Of a DNA stretch of 64,000 nucleotides, positions 26,120 to 34,584 are shown piece by piece. How positions within the stretch are numbered: the stretch's first letter is position 1; the number at the start of each line of letters is the position of its first letter. The stretch is from Actinomadura hallensis (GTDB lineage: Bacteria; Actinomycetota; Actinomycetes; Streptosporangiales; Streptosporangiaceae): NCBI RefSeq assembly GCF_006716765.1, contig NZ_VFPO01000001.1:4836001-4900000 (forward strand), read 5' to 3'. The notes below the pieces were generated by a model that did no database searches, was not told the DNA's origin, and saw only the letters and a program-made list of their open reading frames with translations. A program made the position numbers and the translations under genes.

Positions 26120-26434
26120 CTAGCTCCCTCGGTAGGTCGAGTACGCGAACGGGCTGATCAGCAGCGGGACGTGGTGGTGCCGCCCCGGGTCGGTGACGGT
26201 GAACGTGACGGTGACCTCCGGGAAGAACTCCGACAGGCCCGCCGTGTCGAACGTCAGCCGGTGCACGCCCGTCCAGGCGGGCACGTCCCACTCCCGGACG
26301 CGCCCGTCGTCGTCGGTGCGGGCCTCGGCCAGCGTCGTCCAGGCGCCGCCGTCGTCCCGCCGCTCCAGCCGGACGGCGACGCCGGCCGCGGGCAGCCCCT
26401 TCGCCGCGTCCAGCACGTGGGTCGACAGGCTCAT
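26120..26434 (-). CDS. uraH: 5-hydroxyisourate hydrolase (transthyretin-like)
   Basis: A 104-residue HIU hydrolase that converts 5-hydroxyisourate to OHCU. The N-terminal LSTHVLDAAKGLPAAGV, the catalytic His in DPGRHHHVPLLISPFAYSTY and the C-terminal YRGS signature are complete. The ATG at 26434 overlaps the uraD stop as ATGA. Confidence 0.97.
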   Translation of the reverse strand: MSLSTHVLDAAKGLPAAGVAVRLERRDDGGAWTTLAEARTDDDGRVREWDVPAWTGVHRLTFDTAGLSEFFPEVTVTFTVTDPGRHHHVPLLISPFAYSTYRGS

Positions 26435-26949
26435 GCGTCCTCCCCCTCAGCGGGCTTCCCCTCAGCGGGCTTCCCCTCCGCGGGCTTCCCGTCCGCGAGC
26501 TTCAGCAACCGCAGGTCGACGATCTCGGCGAGCTCCGCGCGGACCTCCCTCCGCTCGGTCCCGGCGTCGTTGCCCAGGCGCCTGAGCAGCTCGTCCAGCA
26601 TCTCCCTCGCCGAGCGCCCGGACGCGCGGATGAGAAACACGTGCCCGAACCGCTCCTCGTAGGCCCGGTTGCCCTCGGCGAACGCGGCCCTGAGCTCCGC
26701 CGCGGCGCCGTCCAGGCCGGCCTGCTCGCGCCGCGACCAGTCCGCCTCCCGCCCGTCGCCCCCGGCGCGCTCGCCGATGCGGGGGTGGGCGGCGAGGGCC
26801 TCCTCAATGTCGGCCCAGTCCAGCTCGTCCAGCACCCGCCGCGACGTCCGGCGCAGCTCGCCGAGATCGTCGCCGGGCAGCGCCGCGACCGCCGCGAGCC
26901 ACCGCCGCGACGCGCAGCACGCCGCCAGATCCCGTTCGCCGAGCCTCAC
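26431..26949 (-). CDS. uraD: OHCU decarboxylase
   Basis: A 172-residue enzyme that decarboxylates 2-oxo-4-hydroxy-4-carboxy-5-ureidoimidazoline to S-allantoin. The catalytic AHPRIGERA motif and the FGHVFLIRASGRSAREML block are intact. The last 25 residues are an extra tail of three GKPAE repeats, encoded by three near-identical 15-nt units at about 26447-26492. The start is GTG at 26949. It is the first gene of the purine operon, 97 bp from divergent pucR. Confidence 0.95.
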   Translation of the reverse strand: MRLGERDLAACCASRRWLAAVAALPGDDLGELRRTSRRVLDELDWADIEEALAAHPRIGERAGGDGREADWSRREQAGLDGAAAELRAAFAEGNRAYEERFGHVFLIRASGRSAREMLDELLRRLGNDAGTERREVRAELAEIVDLRLLKLADGKPAEGKPAEGKPAEGEDA

Positions 26950-27046
26950 GCCTGCCAGTGAACACAGCGGCCCGCGGGCGGGTCGAGGGACAGGACCTCC
27001 GAACTGTGGCCCCGGTCACCCGGCCCTCTTTTGTAGCTTGCTCCAT

Positions 27047-28522
27047 ATGAGGCTGCGTTCCCTGCTCGCCATGCCCCGGCTGCGGCTGGAGGTCGTCACC
27101 GGGGAGGACGAACTGGATCGCGCGATCCGGTGGGTCGTCACCACCGACCTGCTGGATCCGGGCCGCTACCTGCGGGGGCGCGAGCTGGTGCTCACCGGGC
27201 TCGTGTGGCGGACGCGCCCCGCCGACTCCGAGACGTTCGTCCGGGCCCTCGCCGAGGCCGGCGTCTCGGGCCTCGCCGCCTGGGACCTCGCGCTCGGCGC
27301 CATCCCCGCCGACCTCGTCGAGGCGTGCCGGCGGCACCGGCTCCCGCTGTTCAAGGTGCCGGAGGACGTGGCGTTCGCGACGGTGACCGAGGAGGTCGTG
27401 CGGCAGCTGTCCGCCGACCGCGCCGCCGACCTCACCGCCGTGCTGGACCGGCACCGCCGCCTGGTCGAGGGCACCGGCCTCGACGCGGTCCTCGACCTGG
27501 TCGGCCACTGCCACGTCCTGGCCCCCACCGGGCGGGTCGTCGCGGGGCCGCCGCCGCACGACCCCGGCGCCCTCGCCGAGGCGTTCCTGACCGCGCCGCG
27601 CCTGCCGCACCACGTCCCCGCCCTCGGCATGTCGGTCTTCCCGGTCGCCGGCGGCGCCGTGCCGCGGGTCGCGGACTGGTTCATCGCGTCCGAGGGCGAC
27701 TTCGGCGACTGGCCGCCGGAGCGCCGCGACCTCACCACCGAGCTCGCCGCGATCGTCGCCATCGAGAGGGCCCGCCTGGACGACTCCGCCCGGTCGCACC
27801 GGGATCTCGTCGCGGCCGCCGCGGCCGGGGACGTCGCGCGGCTGCGCGACGCGGGCCTGGCCGACGCCCCGTACGTGGCCGTCGCCGCGGCAGGGGGCGG
27901 CGACCTGCGGCCGGAGGACGTGCGCGCCGTCCTCGCCGAGGCGCTGCCCCGGCCCCGCGCGGTGGGGCTCCTGGACGACGAGGTCGTCGCGCTCGTCCCC
28001 GCCGGCGGCGAGGACGTCGCCGCGGAGGCCCGGGCGGCCCTCGGCCTCCTCGCGCCCGGCCTGCCGCACGGCGGCATCGCGGCGGGCGTGAGCGACGTCG
28101 CGACGGCCCCCGGCCTCCGCGCGGCCGTCGAGGAGGCCCGCTACGCGCGGCGGCTGGCCGCCGCGCGGTCGGCGGAGCGCCCGTCACCGGTGTGCGTGGT
28201 GCGGCACGACGAGCTGGCCACGCACGTCCTGCTGCTCGCCAGCGTCCCGGACGACGTCCGCCGCATGTTCAAGGTCCGCCTCCTGGACCCGCTGGAGGAG
28301 TACGACCGGGTCCACGGCGCCGACCTCGTGCGGACCCTGGAGACGTGGCTGCAGTACTCCGGCTCCTGGACGCGCTGCGCGGAGCGGCTCCACCTGCACG
28401 TGAACTCCGTCCGCTACCGCATCCAGCGCGTCCAGGAACTCACCGGCCGCGACCTCTCGCGGCCGGAGGACCGCGTCGACTTCTTCCTGGCCCTCCGCCT
28501 CATGGGCGGCGACCGCCCGTAG
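27047..28522 (+). CDS. PucR-family purine catabolism regulator
   Basis: A 491-residue transcription factor. The N-terminal PucR domain (MRLRSLLAMPRLRLEVVTGE, then a VVTTDLLDPGRYLRGRELVL block) is followed by a GGDEF-like middle region and a C-terminal PucR-type HTH (LHLHVNSVRYRIQRVQELTG). In Bacillus PucR activates purine-degradation genes. Here the gene is divergent from the nine-gene purine operon, and the 97-bp gap must hold both promoters. The ATG at 27047 comes after a region with TTGTAGCTTGCTCC. Confidence 0.93.
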   Translation: MRLRSLLAMPRLRLEVVTGEDELDRAIRWVVTTDLLDPGRYLRGRELVLTGLVWRTRPADSETFVRALAEAGVSGLAAWDLALGAIPADLVEACRRHRLPLFKVPEDVAFATVTEEVVRQLSADRAADLTAVLDRHRRLVEGTGLDAVLDLVGHCHVLAPTGRVVAGPPPHDPGALAEAFLTAPRLPHHVPALGMSVFPVAGGAVPRVADWFIASEGDFGDWPPERRDLTTELAAIVAIERARLDDSARSHRDLVAAAAAGDVARLRDAGLADAPYVAVAAAGGGDLRPEDVRAVLAEALPRPRAVGLLDDEVVALVPAGGEDVAAEARAALGLLAPGLPHGGIAAGVSDVATAPGLRAAVEEARYARRLAAARSAERPSPVCVVRHDELATHVLLLASVPDDVRRMFKVRLLDPLEEYDRVHGADLVRTLETWLQYSGSWTRCAERLHLHVNSVRYRIQRVQELTGRDLSRPEDRVDFFLALRLMGGDRP

Positions 28523-28740
28523 CCGGGGGCCCGGCGCTCATTCCTCTTCCTTCCCGGCCTCCTTCCCGGTAGGGGGTGAGATCGGGGACGTCCTCCGCCT
28601 CGGACGGCAGCGCGGCCGTCGCCGCCTGGCGGACCTCGTCGAGCAGCACGTCCTGCGCGAGGATCGCCTTCGCGCCGAGAGCCTCGGGCTCGGCCGGCAG
28701 GCCCAGGGCGATGTGCGCCTCGTCAACCAGAGGTTGACGA
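28523..28740 (-). other. Coding-like remnant between pucR and the epimerase gene
   Basis: Read on the minus strand, this 218-bp gap has one frame with actinomycete-like codon use and protein-like composition (VDEAHIALGLPAEPEALGAK, then AILAQDVLLDEVRQAA, then EAEDVPDLTPYREGG). It runs into the end of pucR, but I find no ATG, GTG or TTG start for it. It may be the 3' end of a decayed gene or a very short gene with an unusual start. No function can be assigned. Confidence 0.3.
28722..28738. repeat. Perfect inverted repeat GTCAACC-AGA-GGTTGAC
   Basis: Two perfect 7-bp arms around a 3-nt spacer, ending 2 bp past the epimerase stop. It could be the terminator loop of the OleACD-type operon or an operator. 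Confidence 0.6.
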
Positions 28741-29670
28741 TCACCAGGCGGCGGCGCCGGCGAACGTCGTGGGCAGCGGCTCGTAGCCGAGGACCTCCCG
28801 GGCGGCGCTGATGTCGAGGGTGCGCTCCACCGCGAGATGGCTGATCGCGTACCGGGTGAGGCGCGGCGGCTCCGGACGCCTCGCCAGCAGGAACGCGCCC
28901 TCGGCGAGCGCGGCCAGCGGGCGCGCGGCCGCGGCGGGCGCGTAGACGGGCCGCGCCCGCACGCCGCGCTCGCGGAGGATCTCGCGGAGCGCGTCGTCGA
29001 GCGTCACCGGGTCGGCGTCGGCGACGTTGAAGACGCCCGAGGACACCGGGCCGGTCGCGGCCAGCACGCACGCCTGGACGAGGTTGGCGATCGAGGTGAG
29101 GCTGATGCGCTGCCGTCCCGTCCCCGCCGCGACCAGGAACGGCCCGCGCACGGCGGACAGGACGCGCGGCAGCAGGGTCGTGTCGCCGGGGCCGTAGACC
29201 GCGTGCGGGCGCAGCACGATCGTGCCGGGCGCGGCGAGGACGGCGCGCTCGGCGGCGGCCTTCGACGCGCCGTAGGCGTTCAGGTACCGGCGCACGGGCG
29301 CCTCGTCCTCGGTGACCATGACGCTCGGGCGGAACGGGTCGTACACGCTGGCCGTGCTGACGTGCACGAAGCGCGCGCCCGGGAAGGAGGCGAGGACGTT
29401 GCGGGTGCCGGTGAGGTTGGCGGCGAAGAGCGCGGCGGCCTGGCCCCAGTCGGTGACGCTGCCCGCGCAGTGCACGACCGCGTCGGCGGCGGGCGCGTCC
29501 GCGAGGGGGCCGCGCGTGATGTCCCAGGAACGGTAGGGCGCGCCGCCCACGTGGGCCGGGTCCACGGCGGGGCGGCGGCCGTAGGCGAGCACCGTCGCGC
29601 CGCCGGCGGCGAGCGCCCGGCACACCGCGCCGCCGACGAAGCCCGAGGCGCCCGTCACCGCGATCCTCAC
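28741..29670 (-). CDS. NAD(P)-dependent epimerase/dehydrogenase, OleD-like
   Basis: A 309-residue extended short-chain dehydrogenase. The Rossmann motif GASGFVG (residues 7-13), the Ser of HVSTASVYD and the catalytic Y-x-x-x-K in AYGASKAAAERAVL are present. VLRPHAVYGPGDTTLLPRVL matches the OleD/3-beta-HSD group, which reduces the 2-alkyl-3-keto acid made by OleA to the beta-hydroxy acid used by OleC. It is the last gene of a five-gene operon with OleA- and OleC-like enzymes, 64 bp after the ligase; that gap contains near-repeats of CCCCTTCTCC. Substrate assignment is inferred from neighbours. Confidence 0.75.
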   Translation of the reverse strand: MRIAVTGASGFVGGAVCRALAAGGATVLAYGRRPAVDPAHVGGAPYRSWDITRGPLADAPAADAVVHCAGSVTDWGQAAALFAANLTGTRNVLASFPGARFVHVSTASVYDPFRPSVMVTEDEAPVRRYLNAYGASKAAAERAVLAAPGTIVLRPHAVYGPGDTTLLPRVLSAVRGPFLVAAGTGRQRISLTSIANLVQACVLAATGPVSSGVFNVADADPVTLDDALREILRERGVRARPVYAPAAAARPLAALAEGAFLLARRPEPPRLTRYAISHLAVERTLDISAAREVLGYEPLPTTFAGAAAW

Positions 29671-29734
29671 GCGCCCACCGGCCCCTTCTCCACGGGCCCC
29701 TTCTCCGCCGGTCCCGTGTTCACCCGTCCCACGG

Positions 29735-31249
29735 TCACCGGCCTCCCGCGCCGACCAGCTCGCGCAGCCGGTCGCGGTCGAGCTTGCGACCCCGGCCGGA
29801 GCGGGGCAGCTCGTCCAGGACGACGATCCGGTCCGGCAGCGCGTCGTGGTCGATGACGCCGGGCAGGGCGCGGCGCAGGCGGGCGGGCAGGTCGGCGGGG
29901 CCGACGACGGCCAGCACGACCTCCTCGTCGCCCGTCCGCGGGTCGGGCACGCCCACGATGGCGGCCTCCGCCACGTCCGGGAGCGCCGCGATCGCCGGCT
30001 CGTACAGGCCCGGATAGAGGTTGAACTTGCCGCGGATCAGCATGTCCTTCTTGCGCCCCATGAGGACGAGGCGGCCCCCGTCCAGCCGGGCGAGGTCGCC
30101 TGTCGGCAGCTCGGTGAGCGGGTCCGCGCCGAGGTACCCGCGGCACAGGTTGGGGCCGGACAGCAGCAGCTCCCCGTCGTCCGCGACGCGGGCGCCGACG
30201 CCGGGCAGCGGCGCGCCGAGCAGGTCGCCGGACCCGGTGTGCGCGAGCTTCTCCTCCGCCGACGCGATGGCGACCGGGAGGATCTCCGTCATCGCGTAGA
30301 CGGACAGGACCTCGGCGGACGGCGCCGCCGCCACCGTCCGCCGCAGGATCGCGGGCGGCGCGGGCGCCGCGCCGAGCAGCACGTACCGCAGGGTGGAGGG
30401 CAGCGACGGCGACGCGTCCAGGACGTCGGCGAGGTGGACGGGGACACAGAACGTGTGCGTGGCGCCCCGCTCCCGCATCAGCCGGGCGAAACGGTCCGGC
30501 GGGCAGGACAGCGGCGGCAGCGACCACCGGGCGCCCGCGATCAGCGTCGGCAGGCCGAGCATCAGCTGGTCGGTGTGGACGACGTCGCCGGGACCGATGG
30601 GCAGCCGCGCCCGGAACAGGTCGAGCGCCGCCGCGAGCGACCCCCCGGTGTGCACGACGGCACGGGGGGCCTCGGTCGTCCCCGACGTGAAGATCACGGC
30701 CGCGGGCGCGTCCGGATCGGGGAGTTCGCCGGGCTCGGGGGCGTCCCCGTCCGCCAGCCTCGCGAACGGCAGCGCGCCCTTCGGCACGCCCGGCAGGCGG
30801 CGCCCCACATGGACGTGCCGCATCGGCTCCCCGTCCGGGACCCGCAGCCCGGCGAGATTCGGCAGCAGGAGCCCGCGCCGCCGCGCGTACGCCCGGACGG
30901 GCCGCAGCCGGCTCGCCGCGTAGAGGACCGACTCGGCCGCCGACCAGCGCGGGCGCGCCAGCCGCAGCCGCGCGGAGAACATCTCCGGCCCCGCCCCCGG
31001 GTCGGCGAACACCACCACTCCCCCGGCGGCGACCACGCCCAGCGCGAGGACGAGCGACTCCGGCGACGGCCGCACCGAGAACAGCACCCCGTCCCCCGGC
31101 GCGAGCCCGGCCTCCAGCAGCCCGTGCCGGACGGCCAGCACCCGGCGGCGGAGGTCTCCGTAGGTGAGCTCGGCGCCGTTCCCCGCGACCAGGGCCACGG
31201 CGTCGGGCGTCGCGGCCGCCTGGTCCAGCAGCCTGCGGGCGAGGGTCAT
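29735..31249 (-). CDS. AMP-dependent ligase, OleC/beta-lactone-synthetase-like
   Basis: A 504-residue ANL-superfamily enzyme. The P-loop reads FTSGTTEAPRAVV, the A5 motif YAMTEILPVAI closely matches the TExLPVA signature I recall from OleC, and the A7/A8 region (PTGDLARLDGGRLVLMGRKK) is complete. VRPSPESLVLALG and the LYPGLYEPAI block also resemble OleC. OleC activates beta-hydroxy acids with ATP and closes the beta-lactone. The catalytic Lys of the C-terminal domain is probably in SGRGRKLDRDRL. The ATG at 31249 overlaps the P450 stop. A plain fatty-acyl-AMP ligase is the alternative. Confidence 0.72.
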   Translation of the reverse strand: MTLARRLLDQAAATPDAVALVAGNGAELTYGDLRRRVLAVRHGLLEAGLAPGDGVLFSVRPSPESLVLALGVVAAGGVVVFADPGAGPEMFSARLRLARPRWSAAESVLYAASRLRPVRAYARRRGLLLPNLAGLRVPDGEPMRHVHVGRRLPGVPKGALPFARLADGDAPEPGELPDPDAPAAVIFTSGTTEAPRAVVHTGGSLAAALDLFRARLPIGPGDVVHTDQLMLGLPTLIAGARWSLPPLSCPPDRFARLMRERGATHTFCVPVHLADVLDASPSLPSTLRYVLLGAAPAPPAILRRTVAAAPSAEVLSVYAMTEILPVAIASAEEKLAHTGSGDLLGAPLPGVGARVADDGELLLSGPNLCRGYLGADPLTELPTGDLARLDGGRLVLMGRKKDMLIRGKFNLYPGLYEPAIAALPDVAEAAIVGVPDPRTGDEEVVLAVVGPADLPARLRRALPGVIDHDALPDRIVVLDELPRSGRGRKLDRDRLRELVGAGGR

Positions 31250-32463
31250 GCCGCATCCCCCTCCCGGGCGCGCACCGAGCGCACGGCCAGGCGCCGGTAC
31301 GTCGGGATGAGCACGCCGCGCGCCGCCGACCGTTCCGTGATCTCCAGGGGCGCGGCGACGAGGACCGTCCGGGCCACGCGCCGGATCTGCGCCATGGCCA
31401 GCGGGTACCCGATGCAGAAGTGCGGGCCCGCGCCGAACCACAGCCGCCGCAGCTCCGGCGGGTGCGGGCGGTCCGGGTCGAACGGGCCGTGCGCGCGGCA
31501 GCAGTTGTGCGTGGCGATCAGCACCCGGTCGCCGGGCCGCACCGCGACGCCCCCGACCGTCACCGCGCGGTGCACGCTGCGCAGCATGACCGGCGTCGGC
31601 GTCGTCACCCGCATCGCCTCCTCGACCGCCCGGCCGAGCAGCGCCCCGTCGCGCGCGGCGTCCTCCAGCCGGCCGTGGTCGTGCAGCAGGGCGACCAGCC
31701 GGGGGATGAACGTCGCGACGGTCTCCGTGCCGGTCAGGAAGAACGCCCCCGCCGCGCCGCGCGCCTCCTCGCGCGACAGGCCGAGCGCCCGCATCCGGCC
31801 CATGACCGTGGACTCGTCGCCCAGGTACGCCTTCTCGGCGATGTCGCCGAGCGGGTCGAGCACCTCCCGCGCCCGCCGCACCTGCGACGGGGACAGCCGC
31901 CGCGTCCGCAGCGACACCATCGACACGACCCGCTCGCCCTGCTCGAACAGGTCGCGCCAGGCCGTCTCGGTGCGCGCGTCCAGGCCGATGACCTCGCTGA
32001 TGACGGCGGCCGCCATGACGCGCGCCGCGTCCACCAGGTCGACGGTCTCGCCGCGCCTCAGCCGGTCGCCGAGCCGGCCCAGCGGCTCCTCCAGCACCCG
32101 GTCGCACAGGGCCTCGGTGTAGGAGGGGACGAACAGGTCGGTGAGGCGCCGCCGCAGCGCCCGGTGCGCCTCGCCCTCCATGTTGAGCAGGACGGACGGA
32201 CCGAGGACCGGGGTCCACAGGTCGCCGGGCGAGCCGGGGCCGTCCTTGCGGAACGTCTCCCCGTCCATGAGGACCTCGCGGGCCAGGGACGCGTCGTTCA
32301 CCACCACGCCGAGACCCGGCACCCGGACGATCGGGCCGCGCCGGGCGAGGCCGCGCAGCAGCGGGTACGCGAACGGGTGCGCGGTGAGGTAGAGCCGCCG
32401 CTCCCAGTCCACCGGGCGCCGGCGCGGCCGGTCTCGGCGCGTCACCGGATGTCCGGGCTTCAT
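31246..32463 (-). CDS. Cytochrome P450 in the OleACD-type operon
   Basis: A 405-residue soluble P450. The I-helix reads GAFFLTGTETVAT, the E-x-x-R is in VEEAMRVTTP, and the haem loop FGAGPHFCIGYPLAMAQ holds the Cys. It is unlike the three steroid-type P450s elsewhere in the window: it lacks AGNETTR and has an Arg-rich N-terminus. It overlaps the GT2 gene by 4 bp upstream and the ligase by 4 bp downstream. It probably oxidises the alkyl chain of the cluster product (inference). No ferredoxin gene is in this operon. Confidence 0.88.
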   Translation of the reverse strand: MKPGHPVTRRDRPRRRPVDWERRLYLTAHPFAYPLLRGLARRGPIVRVPGLGVVVNDASLAREVLMDGETFRKDGPGSPGDLWTPVLGPSVLLNMEGEAHRALRRRLTDLFVPSYTEALCDRVLEEPLGRLGDRLRRGETVDLVDAARVMAAAVISEVIGLDARTETAWRDLFEQGERVVSMVSLRTRRLSPSQVRRAREVLDPLGDIAEKAYLGDESTVMGRMRALGLSREEARGAAGAFFLTGTETVATFIPRLVALLHDHGRLEDAARDGALLGRAVEEAMRVTTPTPVMLRSVHRAVTVGGVAVRPGDRVLIATHNCCRAHGPFDPDRPHPPELRRLWFGAGPHFCIGYPLAMAQIRRVARTVLVAAPLEITERSAARGVLIPTYRRLAVRSVRAREGDAA

Positions 32464-33212
32464 CGGATGTCCACGACGTCGGGCACGTACCGGTGGTCGG
32501 CGTACCAGCCGAGGGTCTTGACCAGGCCGAACGCGCGCAGCCGCCGCACCGACCCGTACACGACCACGTCCTTGCGGGTCCCGTAGGCGTCGGTGACGTA
32601 GCGGACGCGGTTGACCAGCGCGCGGTCCTCGTGGAGCTCCTCGATGCTGGTGCGCGGGAATCCGCCCGCCCGCCGGTACAGGTCCGCCGTGATCGCCAGG
32701 TTGCAGCCCGGCATCATCACGTACGGGCCGAGGTAGGCGGGGTCCTGGTTGCCGGGGCGGAACCGCCCGAACAGGGCGGCGAGGCCGATGACGGCGGGCA
32801 GCAGCCGCCGCTCCCAGAACTTCAGCGGGAACTCGTCGGTGCGCGGCAGCAGCGGCCCCGACAGCAGCTCCAGCCCCTCGCCGAACCCCCGCTTCACCGC
32901 CGCGACCCAGTCGTGGCGCGGCAGGCAGTCGGCGTCGGTGCGCGCGATGTGCGTCGCCCCGGCGCTGATCGCGTGGCGGAAGCCGGTGTCGGAGGCGGCG
33001 CCCGTCCCCTTCTGCGGCTCGTGGACGATCCGGACGTCGAACGGCGCCTCCTCGGCGGCGAACTCCTTCACGACCCGCGCCGTGCCGTCGGTGCTGCCGT
33101 TGTCCACCACGACCAGCGAGAAGCCGGTGTCGGTCTGCTCCGCGAGCCGGCGCAGCGTCGCGCCGATCGAGCGCTCCTCGTCGTAGGCGGGGATCACGAC
33201 CCAGAGGTTCAT
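32460..33212 (-). CDS. Glycosyltransferase family 2 protein
   Basis: A 250-residue GT-A fold transferase. The nucleotide-sugar motif VVIPAYDEERSIGATL begins at residue 5, with VVVDNGSTDGTA, the DxD-like RTDADCLPRHDW, and an E-D pair in EELHEDRAL. There is only one weak hydrophobic stretch (LLPAVIGLAALFG), so it may be peripheral to the membrane. The ATG at 33212 is 2 bp after the OleA-like stop. The sugar donor and acceptor are unknown; within the operon it could decorate the beta-lactone or beta-hydroxy acid product. Confidence 0.85.
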   Translation of the reverse strand: MNLWVVIPAYDEERSIGATLRRLAEQTDTGFSLVVVDNGSTDGTARVVKEFAAEEAPFDVRIVHEPQKGTGAASDTGFRHAISAGATHIARTDADCLPRHDWVAAVKRGFGEGLELLSGPLLPRTDEFPLKFWERRLLPAVIGLAALFGRFRPGNQDPAYLGPYVMMPGCNLAITADLYRRAGGFPRTSIEELHEDRALVNRVRYVTDAYGTRKDVVVYGSVRRLRAFGLVKTLGWYADHRYVPDVVDIR

Positions 33213-33214
33213 GG

Positions 33215-34237
33215 TCACAGCTCCGCGAACAGGACGCCGAGGCTGATGCCGCCGGCGAGGCCGATGAGCGCGACGCGGTCGCCGGGACCGCAGCGCCCCT
33301 GGTCGAGCGCGGTGGCGAGCTGCAGCGGCAGGCTCGCGGACGCGACGTTGCCGTGCTCGGGGAGCGTCACGACCAGCCGCCCGGGAGGGATGCCGAGGAC
33401 CGACCGGAGCACCTCCAGGTACGGCAGCGTCACCTGGTGGACGGCGACGACCGCGAAGTCGTCCCACGTCAGGCCGGTCTTCTGCAGCGCGGTCGTGAAG
33501 ATCTCCGTGCCGCCCGCGAGGAACGCGTCCTTGAGCCTCCGCCCGTCGCCGCTGAAGTAGGTCTTGTCGGGGTCGCGGGGGTGCATCGAGCCGCCCGCCG
33601 GGAGCGTCCCGATCCGCCAGGCGCCGGAGACCGCCGCGAAGTCGCGGTAGAAGATCCCGCCGTCGGGGGCGGCCTCGACGAGCGCGGCGGCGCCGGCGTC
33701 GGAGAGGGTGTAGCCGGCGAAGGCGTCCACGAACTGGGCGCGGTCGCGGACCTTCCAGCGGATCGCGCGCGACGGGGTCTCGCCGGTGCAGACCAGCACC
33801 CGCTCGTGCTGCCCGGTGCGGATCAGGGCGTCGGCGACCTGGAGCCCGTTCAGGAAGCTGTTGCAGGCGTTCTTGACGTCGAAGACCGGGCAGGCCGCGC
33901 CGAGCTTGTCGGCGACGATGTGCGCGGTAGCGGGCTCGATCAGGTCCTGGGACGCCGAGCCGAACACCAGCAGGTCGACGCTCTCCGCGTGGAGCCCGCG
34001 CCGCGCGAGGACGTCGCGGGCCGCCGCGGCGGCCAGGTCGGACGCCTGCTCGTCGTCGCGCATGACGTGCCGGGTTCGGATGCCGGTCATCCGCTCGACG
34101 ATCGTGGGATGCGGCCGGTAGCCGCCGTCCGGGCCGTCCCCGGCGGCGCTCTCCGCGGCGACGCGCGCCTCGACCTCGGCGCTGGTGACCGTCCGTTCGG
34201 GCAGGTGCGCCGCGACGGCGGTGATGCGGGCTCTCAT
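33215..34237 (-). CDS. 3-oxoacyl-ACP synthase III/OleA-like thiolase
   Basis: A 340-residue KASIII-fold enzyme. The catalytic triad is Cys in DVKNACNSFLNGL, His in VAVHQVTLPYLE and Asn in PEHGNVASASLP. Other matches to OleA, which condenses two fatty acyl-CoAs head to head, are QASDLAA, LIEPATAHIVADKLG and CTGETPSRA. The start is the ATG at 34237 (MRARITAV); the longer upstream frame is not protein-like. It is the first gene of the operon, after a 347-bp regulatory region. A housekeeping FabH role is unlikely given the P450/ligase/GT2 context. Confidence 0.8.
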   Translation of the reverse strand: MRARITAVAAHLPERTVTSAEVEARVAAESAAGDGPDGGYRPHPTIVERMTGIRTRHVMRDDEQASDLAAAAARDVLARRGLHAESVDLLVFGSASQDLIEPATAHIVADKLGAACPVFDVKNACNSFLNGLQVADALIRTGQHERVLVCTGETPSRAIRWKVRDRAQFVDAFAGYTLSDAGAAALVEAAPDGGIFYRDFAAVSGAWRIGTLPAGGSMHPRDPDKTYFSGDGRRLKDAFLAGGTEIFTTALQKTGLTWDDFAVVAVHQVTLPYLEVLRSVLGIPPGRLVVTLPEHGNVASASLPLQLATALDQGRCGPGDRVALIGLAGGISLGVLFAEL

Positions 34238-34584
34238 GGGCTGGGGTCCCTCGGTTCCTCGTGCTCGGTGGACGATCAGACTCGCCGACCCCGGATGCTC
34301 CGGCCAGAGCGACCCTACGGAAACGGGGGTGGGCGTTGTACCCCGGTCAGTCGTGAGTACCGCCACTCATCCGGATTGAGTACTACCGCGTTTCCCCCCG
34401 CGCCGCCACCCGGCCCGACCGGCCCCCGACCAGCACGAAGATCGACAACGGCGGGGCCGGCGCGGGGTGCGGACGCTCCTCGAACGCCCTGGACGGGGCG
34501 GGGGCCGCCGCGGCGGGCGGCCGACTGTGGACACGCCCATCGAGCCCCGGCCCCGGCCTCGGACACCGCCCGCGGGCGGCACGG
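34238..34584. other. 347-bp gene-free region upstream of the OleA-like operon
   Basis: No convincing gene lies here; short open frames on the minus strand have repetitive Arg/Pro/Gly composition. It should hold the promoter for the operon and the 3' end of the membrane-protein gene. Its left part contains the TGAGT/ACTCA operator-like set at 34354-34383. Confidence 0.6.
34354..34383. promoter_or_regulatory. TGAGT/ACTCA repeat set, putative operator of OleA-like operon
   Basis: TGAGTAC (34354-34360), ACTCA (34365-34369) and TGAGTAC (34377-34383) form one direct repeat and two overlapping inverted repeats spaced by 6-7 nt. They lie about 117-146 bp before the OleA-like start. The pattern suits a dimeric regulator, but no regulator gene is adjacent. 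Confidence 0.5.
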
